64,000 nt of DNA from Cohnella caldifontis. GTDB taxonomy: Bacteria > Bacillota > Bacilli > Paenibacillales > Paenibacillaceae. The notes under the pieces were generated by a model, which worked only from the letters and a program-made list of their open reading frames with translations, had not been told where the DNA came from and made no database searches. A program made the position numbers and the translations under genes. Shown here one piece after another: positions 37,901 through 45,886 of this stretch. How positions within the stretch are numbered: position 1 is the first letter of the stretch; every line of letters starts with the position of its first letter. Where the stretch lies: contig NZ_JAQZSJ010000003.1 of NCBI RefSeq assembly GCF_029360585.1, positions 372,001 to 436,000 of the forward strand, in the 5' to 3' direction.

Positions 37901-38038
37901 AGCGGTACCGGTGCTGTAAGCATCGATCCGATCACGGGCCTCATTAACTCCATTGCTCCTGGAGTAAATGAGTTCGAGATCACGGCACTGGCTCCGAACG
38001 GTAAGAGCGTAACGTTCGTAGTTGCGAAAGACATCTAA
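34913..38038 (+). CDS. Probable main S-layer protein (N-terminal SLH domains)
   Basis: Predicted self-assembling surface layer protein. From ATG 34913 it has 1041 residues; an alternative start at ATG 34841 adds 24. The signal peptide MKKSLSILLSAALAFGTF... is cleaved after ASVASA (about residue 24). Three SLH-type repeats follow at about 28-70, 83-140 and 145-195 (KPFSDVELGKWYTEEIAAVK is the clearest). The rest is beta-rich with Ig-like modules (KIEYVSATDTLPYSKYAAIEVR, KIEFDTSSVVLAANDKDVVIP). Codon use is strongly selected (GCT, AAC, GAC, few TTA/CTA/TCA), unlike its neighbours, pointing to very high expression. It has a strong promoter, long leader and strong terminator. Probable acceptor of the glycan made by the downstream operon; that is inference. 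Confidence 0.88.
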   Translation: MKKSLSILLSAALAFGTFASVASAADANLTTQQKFDELKAKGIFAGMADGSAGLDQKLQRSQAARIVALLLGAEGIGNPDTKVVTEKPFSDVELGKWYTEEIAAVKELKAMSGNTDGTFNPNGNLTNQEVAALLGQVLKLEPVADAKVDGAADWAAGYIKALEAKGFAVPTPYTADATRGALVDATYFANGILNPDKVSIASAKAAGVFKVEVQLNREVDTSKATLTLKKGSLTVSTTPKWSDDKKSATLTLDSRITAGDYTVTLGGLDAESVGTATASFTAQDETVSKIEYVSATDTLPYSKYAAIEVRAENQYGEATSLGASNFTALVSGQTVTMKKNESGNFYFTANVSGTAGITQGNGVIPVTVYMNNSGITATKNFKVGTVPLLSKIETGNVTYSNATTSKLTNVGDTATIALKLYDQYGNPIVKNQFIPYTTSATPPVTVTEINVSNINPVITPYEQNLVVVKTGVGGALDVADLFDDNDNPVLKVKLNAKLDKNADYTVNIYGGSSSATAKVTVGAAKLATKIEFDTSSVVLAANDKDVVIPVIAYDANGDKLSAQDLADNAAITPARFNFTATNAVSAAIVRTGSDKGKLKVTFNTPINGIYNSVNSQIYVSGQINQSLTNTFVQTNLVVGDARVPDHIAISDDIAPKAILGAGETLDFQLKDQYNKDRGNLSVANIASANGQTSQYQVVVDVVKTGSGVNAVPNSLPRTAVSHPTPGTDRYVFQYDELDKFNDKWNLTSTANQEGKVVVKATIQKNPNSAGFSDFSSTVSRSFEAIKTNTDLTYSLDTIGSLFAAQDKFNGNAGVTGNGTNQANDSLSPDYVRTPTPVLPSQFAKKLKVIAKDASGTEVKLPENYVYSVSSSDPTVIDFGVDKVTTPSPIDDGYVIGNKAGTATVTAVVYTNKGNTVYLTQDVTVKADTIVVDSIKADNTSKSFNSTDWGNLDNGTTFAYSLFNSLIVKDQYGIEYKDAVVSKYQSVLGIRFTVQTTSGTGAVSIDPITGLINSIAPGVNEFEITALAPNGKSVTFVVAKDI

Positions 38039-38050
38039 TCTTACCATATA

Positions 38051-38080
38051 GCAAAGAAGACCCTTCGGGGTCTTCTTTGC
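38051..38080 (+). terminator. Strong hairpin after the S-layer gene
   Basis: Perfect 13-bp stem GCAAAGAAGACCC-TTCG-GGGTCTTCTTTGC with an ultra-stable TTCG loop. Typical of abundant transcripts; the U-rich part is within the stem. Confidence 0.85.
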
Positions 38081-38103
38081 GTTAGATGGAGATTTATTCG
38101 AAG

Positions 38104-38132
38104 TTGCGACTTCTCAAGTCAACTTATAAAAT
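38104..38132 (+). promoter_or_regulatory. Sigma-A promoter candidate for the 712-residue protein
   Basis: TTGCGA (38104-38109), 17-bp spacer, TAAAAT (38127-38132), about 70 bp before the start. Confidence 0.5.
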
Positions 38133-38205
38133 GTGTTGTATTGCGAAACTTCTGAGGCTAAATATTCGTCTATAGAATATAAAGCCAATTCAGGAGGAAT
38201 ATCGC

Positions 38206-40344
38206 GTGAGGAAACCTGGGAGACTTCTTAGTTTGTTATTGGCGCTATGTTTGATGATGACTTTCTCAAGTCAATTAACCTTTGCAGAAGGAACGGGTAA
38301 CGATTACGAGTTACAAAAGGTGGTGTCCCTTGGCAAGGTGAAGCTCCAAGATGATGTCACCGCTGACGTAAATAACTTGATGATGGTGCCATCTGATAAT
38401 ACGAATGTGATCGCAGTTACGCTTTCCATTAATAACAATAGTAACAGTCAATTAAATCTGTTAGATTACTGGATCAACCTCTACACAAAATCAGGAACGA
38501 AATTGTCCGTACAGATGGTCGATAATCAGAAAAACAACGTCCCGGCTAAAACAACACAGGATTTCATATTTTACAGTAAAGTCGGTGCAAATATTAAGTT
38601 GACCGACTTGGTTATTAAAGTCATTAAATGGGATTTTTCTGTAGAAAATTATTCAAGGGTGCTTGGACAGATATCGGTTCCGCAACGATATTCTCCAGTA
38701 ACAACCTCGAATTTGGGTAGGGTTATTAGTACGGGTGAAAATCAAGCTTCATTTATCATCAAGCAAGCCGTTATGGGGAAAAGCGAGCAATACTACCGGC
38801 CTTCGTTAACGATTGGAATCAAAAACGAGGGGAGAAGTACGATAACCCTGCCGGATTATCAGCTGTATATTCGGACCGCCAATAATCTTCTTTATCCCTT
38901 AACTGCTGCAGGTTTAAAGGGAACGGTGTTAGACCCGTTAACGGATAAAGAATATCAATTGTCAACTTCGATACCGCTATCCGTACAGGAAGGGAAATGG
39001 ACGCTAGTTTTAGTGCTCCCGATTAATGAAGGTAAAGATAAAATTCCGGTTGCTGAGTTTGATCTCCCAAAAGCAAGCAGTGAAGTCGCAACGGACGTAG
39101 GGAAGTTTTACTCCTTCTCGAATGCTGAAGGTGTTTATTATGTGAAATTGAATTCGATGAACCGTTTGCCTATAGAGGATAATGACTTAATCGTTTCCAA
39201 TATAACCATTCAGAACAAAGGAAATGATACTTTATCCATTCCTGCACTAACAGGTAAATATGTTTTTAACGATAAAATCGAAAAGAGCGTAACTGTAACA
39301 ATAAATAATAAACAAATCGCTCTTGCTCCAGGTGCTGCGATTGATCTACAGGTTGTTGGGAAAGTACCGTATACATTTGATATATCTAAAGTTAAATTAG
39401 TATTGCAGCAAAAAGATTCAACTAACTCGACGGTTACCGATTTGGTGGCCTTTACGAATGCAGGGGAATTCCAACCCGTTACAACAGTCAACTGGGATAA
39501 GGGATTTCAAATCAAGGATGTAGGTTACCGTTCAGAGGTGAAAGTTCGAAACCTGATGAGATTTTCAGGTACAGGCGGAGATATACTGGCAGCTCAGATG
39601 ACTGTTGCAAACCAAGAAAAGCGTATGGCTGATATGCAGCCGTTAGCAGGATACTTCGAAAAGGAAGACGGAACGGTATATGCGGTTACGTTTAAGAACG
39701 TCGAAGAAAAACTAAACCCTGGCGGTGGAGCTCTTATTTATGCGTGGGCTTCAATACCAAAGGATATGAAATTAGATGGATTGAAACTGGTGGTAGGTAA
39801 AGCGGTGATTGAAACAACGCCAGCATCGGACAATTCGCAATCGGGCAGCACCGTAGTTACAGGATATGTATCCCCTTATTCGTTCCAATTGCCTGCCGAA
39901 AGGACAGCTCAAACAGGTCTTAAAAATATCGATCTGTATCCTTATCAATTGACGATAAACCGAGTCAGGACGAGGATGGATTTTCAAAATTCAAGTGTAA
40001 GCCTTGATTTTGATTATACTTTGCAGCAAGATCTTCTCACTAAAGCAGATACGAAGGATCATAAAGTGATCATTGAATTGAAAGATGAAGATGAGGAGAT
40101 TGTATTCAATCGATCTTTAACTTTATCCAATACCACGAGCGGGAGTTCAACCGATGATCCGACGTTGAATGTAGGAACACGGAAAATCGAACTTTCACCT
40201 TGGGTAAGTTATGATTTCGTCGCCAACATGCAAACCGTTGGTGAGTTCTACTTTAACGTGTACTACGAAATTCAATCGGGTTACCGCATTCTAGTTGCGT
40301 CCGAAAAACTGCCGTGGTTAGTAGATCGTACTTTAAACCCGTAA
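38206..40344 (+). CDS. Secreted protein of unknown function
   Basis: Unrecognised 712-residue protein with a signal peptide (RKPGRLLSLLLALCLMMTF, cleavage near residue 27-29). The start is GTG 38206 after CAGGAGGA. The mature part is beta-rich and seems built from three or four related modules of about 140-170 residues, each with an N-terminal strand like VIAVTLSINNNSNSQLNLLD, then a hydrophilic region and a segment like KTTQDFIFYSKV or WTLVLVLPINEG. I see no SLH domain, transmembrane helix, LPxTG or catalytic motif. It is monocistronic, with its own promoter and terminator, between the S-layer gene and the glycan operon; base composition is like the glycan operon. A surface structural or glycan-export accessory role is possible. 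Confidence 0.6.
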   Translation: MRKPGRLLSLLLALCLMMTFSSQLTFAEGTGNDYELQKVVSLGKVKLQDDVTADVNNLMMVPSDNTNVIAVTLSINNNSNSQLNLLDYWINLYTKSGTKLSVQMVDNQKNNVPAKTTQDFIFYSKVGANIKLTDLVIKVIKWDFSVENYSRVLGQISVPQRYSPVTTSNLGRVISTGENQASFIIKQAVMGKSEQYYRPSLTIGIKNEGRSTITLPDYQLYIRTANNLLYPLTAAGLKGTVLDPLTDKEYQLSTSIPLSVQEGKWTLVLVLPINEGKDKIPVAEFDLPKASSEVATDVGKFYSFSNAEGVYYVKLNSMNRLPIEDNDLIVSNITIQNKGNDTLSIPALTGKYVFNDKIEKSVTVTINNKQIALAPGAAIDLQVVGKVPYTFDISKVKLVLQQKDSTNSTVTDLVAFTNAGEFQPVTTVNWDKGFQIKDVGYRSEVKVRNLMRFSGTGGDILAAQMTVANQEKRMADMQPLAGYFEKEDGTVYAVTFKNVEEKLNPGGGALIYAWASIPKDMKLDGLKLVVGKAVIETTPASDNSQSGSTVVTGYVSPYSFQLPAERTAQTGLKNIDLYPYQLTINRVRTRMDFQNSSVSLDFDYTLQQDLLTKADTKDHKVIIELKDEDEEIVFNRSLTLSNTTSGSSTDDPTLNVGTRKIELSPWVSYDFVANMQTVGEFYFNVYYEIQSGYRILVASEKLPWLVDRTLNP

Positions 40345-40358
40345 CGAAAGTGCTTTAT

Positions 40359-40397
40359 AACAGCACTAATCAATCATAACGATTGATTAGTGCTGTT
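40359..40397 (+). terminator. Long hairpin after the 712-residue protein gene
   Basis: Perfect 17-bp stem (AACAGCACTAATCAATC with GATTGATTAGTGCTGTT) around ATAAC, followed by GCTTTAC. It separates the secreted protein gene from the glycan operon. Confidence 0.75.
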
Positions 40398-40444
40398 GCT
40401 TTACAAAATAGATATCCTGTAAATCAACTTCCAATATCCTATGC

Positions 40445-40473
40445 TTGTTATACACCCCCCCTAAAGGTATACT
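40445..40473 (+). promoter_or_regulatory. Sigma-A promoter of the glycan operon
   Basis: TTGTTA (40445-40450), a 17-bp spacer and TATACT (40468-40473), 57 bp before the first gene. No other clear promoter is seen until at least 62 kb; genes are closely spaced or overlapping, so this may drive the whole operon. Confidence 0.6.
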
Positions 40474-40529
40474 TAAAAAAGAGAATCTAATCGGAATTTC
40501 CGCCATAAATCGACGTTGGGGTGCAGAAT

Positions 40530-41555
40530 ATGAAAGAAAGTCAGATTATCAGTCTACGTGAGATCATAGACATACTATTGAAACAAAAATGGATTATTAT
40601 CATCTTTACCATAGCCTGCATGTTGGTATCAGGTTTGTATAGTTTTCTTGTACTACAACCTACATATGAAACTTACTCGATCGTCAGAATGCAATCTTCT
40701 GCATCATCAACTGACGAAAATTCGACGACTGATATCCAAACATTCGAGGAGTCTTTGAAAAGCTCTTCCACGTTAAACGCTTTAATTACAAAAAATAATC
40801 TCGATCGCAAAGAATATAGCATTAATTCCATCAGAGGCATGTTTCGTTTGGAAGTCGTGCCGAACAACAACATTATGAAAATCATTGTAAGGGGACAAGA
40901 CCCTCAAAAAATTTCAAGAATGGCGAACATGCTTGCCTATGAGCTTGGAATCCGTATTGAGATTACCGATCGAACAAAGGAGATTTTAGAAGCACAGAAA
41001 AAGCTGGATGATCTGGTAGATCAAATTGAAATGACAAAAGCACAACTCACAGAAGCTCAGAAACAAATAAGCAAAACTCCTGAAAAACAAAGTACAACAC
41101 AATCTTTAGGCCAAAATGACTTGTTAAGAGATATCACGCAAGAGAGCAGCGGTATCAATGCGAAAGAGGCTGCAGGTCTTACGATGGAGAATGAAAGCAT
41201 TAATCCCACCTATACCGAATTGCAGTCTAAGATTGCACAAGCATCGATCGATTTGATCTCCCTACAGAGCGCCGAGAAGAATCAGAAGAAAAAAATAGAA
41301 GAAAACCAAAGCCGAATCAATGAAATCGAACAGATATCTAATAATGATAAATTAGATGCTAATAAGTCGATTCGTATACTTGACGGGACGAACGCGCTGT
41401 TTATTAGTCCCTCTATTCAACCAGATACCCCAATCGCTCCCAATAAGATCATGAATATTATCATTGCGGCAGTCGTAGGGGTCGCAATCAGTCTGATGGT
41501 TGTTTTTCTACGGCAATATTTGAAGGAAAACCCTAGGAGTGGAGTGAATGTTTAA
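40530..41555 (+). CDS. Wzz/YveK-type chain length determinant protein
   Basis: Polysaccharide co-polymerase that sets glycan chain length. From ATG 40530 it has 341 residues with a first helix at about 19-41 (WIIIIFTIACMLVSGLYSFLV), an extracellular coiled-coil-rich region (about 145-275, with EAQKKLDDLVDQIEMTKAQL) and a second helix at about 307-327, preceded by the typical Pro-rich PDTPIAPNK. GTG 40521 is an alternative start. It resembles YveK/EpsA, but the usual partner tyrosine kinase (EpsB/CpsD) is not in the window. Confidence 0.85.
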   Translation: MKESQIISLREIIDILLKQKWIIIIFTIACMLVSGLYSFLVLQPTYETYSIVRMQSSASSTDENSTTDIQTFEESLKSSSTLNALITKNNLDRKEYSINSIRGMFRLEVVPNNNIMKIIVRGQDPQKISRMANMLAYELGIRIEITDRTKEILEAQKKLDDLVDQIEMTKAQLTEAQKQISKTPEKQSTTQSLGQNDLLRDITQESSGINAKEAAGLTMENESINPTYTELQSKIAQASIDLISLQSAEKNQKKKIEENQSRINEIEQISNNDKLDANKSIRILDGTNALFISPSIQPDTPIAPNKIMNIIIAAVVGVAISLMVVFLRQYLKENPRSGVNV

Positions 41556-43473
41556 CCGAATAAGGTTGGGGCTGTTGCTGGCCGTAGATGCTTTACTAAT
41601 CATTTTATCAGTGTACATTGCATACCTCCTGAGGTTTGACTTCTCAATAAAATCACAGTTTATTAAAACCTTTTCCTATGTTTTTCCAGTCTCGGCGACA
41701 TTGCTACTAACGAGTTTTTTCATATTTAGAATTTATAAGCGAATTTGGCAATATGCGAGTTTGGGCGATCTCATCGCGATTCTTAAAGGCGCCTTCGTTG
41801 GAACCGGCGCTTTTTTCTTGTTGCATCATTTAGTTATACATCATTACTATCCTCACTTAGTCGTGCCGCGCAGCATTTATCCGCTTACGCTAATCGTATG
41901 CTTTCTAACTGTTGGGGGATCCAGGGCAGTTTGGCGTCTGATCAGAGATCGGTATGGTAGAATGATGCCTTATCATCGGAAAGCACTGGTCGTCGGAGCT
42001 GGAGAAGTCGGTGTAATGATCGTTAAGGAAATGCGTCAGGTCCGGTCTGAGTTATATCCGGTTGCATTCATCGACGACAATGTTCGGAAACAGAGCTATG
42101 AAGTCATGGGGATTCCTGTTGTAGGAACTCGGTACGATATCCCAAGTGTGGTGAAACGCTTTAAAATAGATGACATTATCGTAGCCATCCCGACCGCTTC
42201 GAGAACCGATGTGGCGGAGATCATAAATCTATGCAAGGAAACCGGCTGTCAAATCAAGATTGTTCCTCGTATGAATGATTTGATAAATGGAAAAGTTACG
42301 ATAAATATGATTCGGGATGTGAGCGTTGAGGATTTACTTGGACGGGATCCTGTAAAGGTCGAGTTCGATGAGATTTCCAAGTATTTGAGGGGACGAGTTA
42401 TTCTCGTTACCGGGGCAGGAGGCTCCATTGGATCGGAAATTTGCCGACAGGTTGCCGCGATTAACCCGATGCGATTAATATTGCTGGGACACGGAGAAAA
42501 CAGTATTTATGAAATCGAACTAGAATTGCGTAAATCATTCCCGTCGCTAGAAATAACCACCATTATTGCGGATGTTCAAGAAAGACCGCGAATGGAGCAA
42601 GTATTTGGACTTTATCGGCCGGAGGTCGTATTCCACGCAGCAGCTCACAAACATGTTCCTCTGATGGAGAATAATCCTTTTGAAGCGATCAAAAACAACG
42701 TGTTCGGAACCCGAAACGTTGCGGAGTGCGCGCATGCCTATGGAGCCAAAAGGTTTGTGCTAATCTCGACCGATAAAGCGGTGAATCCGACGAGCGTAAT
42801 GGGAGCCACGAAACGAATCGCCGAAATGATTCTGCAAACGTTGAACGGGAAAAGCGACACGATTTTCGCAGCGGTAAGATTTGGAAATGTCTTGGGCAGC
42901 CGCGGCAGCGTCATTCCGGTTTTCAAAAAGCAAATCGAAGATGGCGGTCCCGTTACCGTTACGCACCCGGATATGGTTCGATATTTCATGACCATACCGG
43001 AAGCCGTTCAACTGGTCATTCAAGCCGGCTCATTGGCAACCGGAGGAGAAATCTTCATTCTTGACATGGGAAAACCCGTGAAAATCGCCGATTTAGCAAA
43101 AGATTTAATTCGACTCTCAGGACTGGAACCGGATAAAGACATTCAAATCGTTTATACCGGATTAAGACCGGGAGAGAAGCTGTTCGAAGAAATCCTAACG
43201 AGTGAAGAAGGAGCTGCCACCACGAAACATGATCGAATTTACGTGAGCCGTTCATTGGAAATTTCCAACCTTGAGTTTGAACAGGCCGTCACGGAATTCG
43301 ATCGAATTCATCGGGAGGAATTACCAATTGATTCCGACCAAATCCGCTCTTTGCTGAAAAAAGTCGTTCCGACTTATCGCTGGCAAATGAGCAATACCTC
43401 ATTCGATCAGACAACGGTAAGTGAACAAATCAGAGCTTCTCTCGAACTTGTAGCTGCATTGGAGAATAAATAA
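41548..43473 (+). CDS. NDP-sugar 4,6-dehydratase, CapD/EpsC/PglF family
   Basis: Membrane-bound dehydratase making UDP-4-keto-6-deoxy-HexNAc. The 641-residue protein has four N-terminal helices (to about 115), a nucleotide-binding domain (LVVGAGEVGVMIVKEM), and a second Rossmann domain with TGAGGSIGSEICRQ at about 289-302 and the active-site segment STDKAVNPTSVMGATKR, in which the usual SDR tyrosine is methionine as in FlaA1/CapD relatives. It overlaps the wzz-like stop by 8 nt. With the aminotransferase at 45887 and the phosphoglycosyltransferase at 47002 it probably makes and transfers a 4-amino-4,6-dideoxy-HexNAc. Confidence 0.9.
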   Translation: MFNRIRLGLLLAVDALLIILSVYIAYLLRFDFSIKSQFIKTFSYVFPVSATLLLTSFFIFRIYKRIWQYASLGDLIAILKGAFVGTGAFFLLHHLVIHHYYPHLVVPRSIYPLTLIVCFLTVGGSRAVWRLIRDRYGRMMPYHRKALVVGAGEVGVMIVKEMRQVRSELYPVAFIDDNVRKQSYEVMGIPVVGTRYDIPSVVKRFKIDDIIVAIPTASRTDVAEIINLCKETGCQIKIVPRMNDLINGKVTINMIRDVSVEDLLGRDPVKVEFDEISKYLRGRVILVTGAGGSIGSEICRQVAAINPMRLILLGHGENSIYEIELELRKSFPSLEITTIIADVQERPRMEQVFGLYRPEVVFHAAAHKHVPLMENNPFEAIKNNVFGTRNVAECAHAYGAKRFVLISTDKAVNPTSVMGATKRIAEMILQTLNGKSDTIFAAVRFGNVLGSRGSVIPVFKKQIEDGGPVTVTHPDMVRYFMTIPEAVQLVIQAGSLATGGEIFILDMGKPVKIADLAKDLIRLSGLEPDKDIQIVYTGLRPGEKLFEEILTSEEGAATTKHDRIYVSRSLEISNLEFEQAVTEFDRIHREELPIDSDQIRSLLKKVVPTYRWQMSNTSFDQTTVSEQIRASLELVAALENK

Positions 43474-43487
43474 TAAGGGGTTTCATT

Positions 43488-45857
43488 ATGGGCAAAGCGG
43501 TAGCGAAGAATGTCCCTGATTATAAATCAGCAGTGTATTGGCTAGTTTTGTCTTTTGCGATCTTGTTTTTGTTTATTGCTCCTTTTTATCGAGCGCTTTT
43601 CAATGGAGGTCAATATTCGTTCGAACGTCCAATTTATATAGCTATTTCATGTTCAACTCTTGCGTTGTTCATGATCGCAATCTATCTGCACTCCCATTGG
43701 AAGTTGGAAGGTCGGCGAGACTTACGGGACCTTGTTGTCTGGTTCGTTCCGCTCAGTTATGTCATTCCGTCCTTCAATGCAGTTTCAAGGCATTTAGCTG
43801 TTAATGAAATTGGCATCCATATTTTATATGCTGCATTTTTTCTTATCGGAGCTTATTTTGCAAAGAATAAATGGGGCAGTGCTGTATTAAGATATGGGTT
43901 ACTAGTGTCGGGCTATATGCTAGTCATCCATGGATGGTTGAATTGGCTGGGCAACGTCCATTATAAAGATGCTACGTTTGGTAACCGCATGTCAGGCGTG
44001 TTCCAATATCCGAATACATTTGCCGCATACATGATCGGGATTATGATCGTCAACTTGATTGTAATGGGTGCTGCCAAAAAATGGTATATTTATATACCTA
44101 TTGCCTTGATGATAGCTCCGACGGCCATCTCCATCCTCTTAAGTTTATCCCGTGGCGCGCTTATCATTTTGCCAATTGCTATACTCGTTTATATGCTCTT
44201 TGTACCATGGAAAAAACAGTTGGTCATCTTATTGCAATTGGCGATCGTATGGGGTGGTGCGCTCGTTGCATATTCAACTTTCACTAAAATAAGAGCTCAA
44301 ATCCTTACTAAATACACCCTATCGACTTCGCTTAAAGGTTGGGTCATCCTGAGCGCGATATCGATTTCCGTTGCTATTGTTTTATACCTGATCCAAAGAT
44401 TTATCGCGAACCCATTCTATAAGGGGATTTCCAGCCAAAAAGCTTTCCAAAGGTCCAATCTAATGATACCTGCAATAATTGTAGCGATTACGGTAATTGG
44501 ATCTTTCTTGTTGCTTAGCAGCAATCTACTGATCGATAAGCTGCCAAACGGATTAAAGCAGAGAATCGAAAGTATAAGTTTGCAAAATGGCAGTATTGCT
44601 TCCAGAGCTGTATTTTATAAGGATTCTTTTCGGATCGTGAAGGATTACCCGGTCTTCGGCGCTGGAGGTGGTGCATGGCCGACTCTATATGAAAAGTACA
44701 AGAGTTATCCATACACAAGCAATCAGACGCATAACATCATCTCTCAGGTTTTGGTAGATACTGGGATATTTGGGTTTCTTATTTTCGTGTTTCTTATCCT
44801 TTTCTGCTGGTACCGCTTCCTACGCTCAACAATATCCGACTGGAACGAACTGCGGCTAGTTTTTCCTATTTTCTCTGCGGTCATTTTATTGCATAGCACC
44901 ATCGATTTTGATATGACCTTCGTTTATTTGTCCGCTATCGTCTTTATGTGTCTGGGTACCATGGTCGCGTTGCCGGAATCCAACCCTTCTCAAACGGCTT
45001 TACGTATAATTCCGGTATTGAAAAAGGCGTACCCGTCTTTCGTTGCGGTCCTGGCTTTTGTTATTTTCATTAATGCCGTTATTGCGGTCAGGGCGAATAA
45101 CTTGTTTGCAGAGGCAAATGAAGCTGCGGTAACAACCCATAATTACAATGATATACAAAGGCCATTGAATAGCGCAATAAAACTGCAGCCTTACCAGTCC
45201 GATTATAGGCTTTACAAGACGAGTTTGCTTATTAACCTTTTTAAGCAAACCAAACAAGAGATATTCGCGAATGAGGCTGAAACATTGCTGCAGAAGCTGG
45301 GGAAAGCAGAGCCGTATAACCGCCAAATCTTGAATTCTATGTATGTATTACTTGTGGAAAGAGGCCAGTACGACCGTGCCTTGGAAAGCATAAAAACATC
45401 GCTGGATCAGTTCCCTTGGGATGTACAATTATATGAAAATGCGATCGCACTCTGCTTCGATTTAGGGGAAAAAGCGAGGACTAGAGGCGATGATATTCAA
45501 AAAAAGGAGTATTATAACCAGGCGTTTTCCTTCTTGAATCGGTTCCAGGGCAAGCAAGAAGAATTTAATGCTTTGTCGCCAGGGCAAAGAAGCGGCTACA
45601 CGTTTAACATGACGCTTACAATGGCGTTGCGTATAGGGCAAATCTATTATTTACTGGGTCAATATGACCAGGCTGCGACGATGGTGAAAGGCTACTTGAC
45701 CGATAAGTTCGAAGATGAGATGAACCGGGCAGTCGTAAGATGGTACTTAGCTTCATTGTTGAAGCAGAACAAGAATGATACGGAATATTACGAAGCCTTA
45801 ATCAAGGCTTATCCGGAAGAAAAGGGAAAAATTGAAGCGATCCTAATGATTTCTTAA
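43488..45857 (+). CDS. O-antigen ligase/polymerase (WzyC) protein with TPR tail
   Basis: Large membrane protein of 789 residues. About twelve helices fill the first 540 residues; the long periplasm-facing-type loop carries the WzyC region with DSFRIVKDYPVFGAGGGAWPT at about 382-402 and NQTHNIISQVLVDTGIFGFL after it. The last 250 residues are helical TPR-like repeats (YNRQILNSMYVLLVERGQYDRALES). WzyC proteins with TPR tails in S-layer glycosylation loci (for example Paenibacillus alvei WsfB) are proposed oligosaccharide:protein transferases. Since a separate EpsG polymerase is present at 51600, a ligase role is plausible here. Confidence 0.85.
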   Translation: MGKAVAKNVPDYKSAVYWLVLSFAILFLFIAPFYRALFNGGQYSFERPIYIAISCSTLALFMIAIYLHSHWKLEGRRDLRDLVVWFVPLSYVIPSFNAVSRHLAVNEIGIHILYAAFFLIGAYFAKNKWGSAVLRYGLLVSGYMLVIHGWLNWLGNVHYKDATFGNRMSGVFQYPNTFAAYMIGIMIVNLIVMGAAKKWYIYIPIALMIAPTAISILLSLSRGALIILPIAILVYMLFVPWKKQLVILLQLAIVWGGALVAYSTFTKIRAQILTKYTLSTSLKGWVILSAISISVAIVLYLIQRFIANPFYKGISSQKAFQRSNLMIPAIIVAITVIGSFLLLSSNLLIDKLPNGLKQRIESISLQNGSIASRAVFYKDSFRIVKDYPVFGAGGGAWPTLYEKYKSYPYTSNQTHNIISQVLVDTGIFGFLIFVFLILFCWYRFLRSTISDWNELRLVFPIFSAVILLHSTIDFDMTFVYLSAIVFMCLGTMVALPESNPSQTALRIIPVLKKAYPSFVAVLAFVIFINAVIAVRANNLFAEANEAAVTTHNYNDIQRPLNSAIKLQPYQSDYRLYKTSLLINLFKQTKQEIFANEAETLLQKLGKAEPYNRQILNSMYVLLVERGQYDRALESIKTSLDQFPWDVQLYENAIALCFDLGEKARTRGDDIQKKEYYNQAFSFLNRFQGKQEEFNALSPGQRSGYTFNMTLTMALRIGQIYYLLGQYDQAATMVKGYLTDKFEDEMNRAVVRWYLASLLKQNKNDTEYYEALIKAYPEEKGKIEAILMIS

Positions 45858-45886
45858 TTAACTTTATGGAGAGTAGATGATTTAAC

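Noticed and set aside
34925..38047. A 1040-codon open frame antisense to the S-layer gene
   Set aside because: It follows from codon bias on the sense strand; composition is Arg/Val/Asn-rich without any domain, and there is no ribosome site or promoter.
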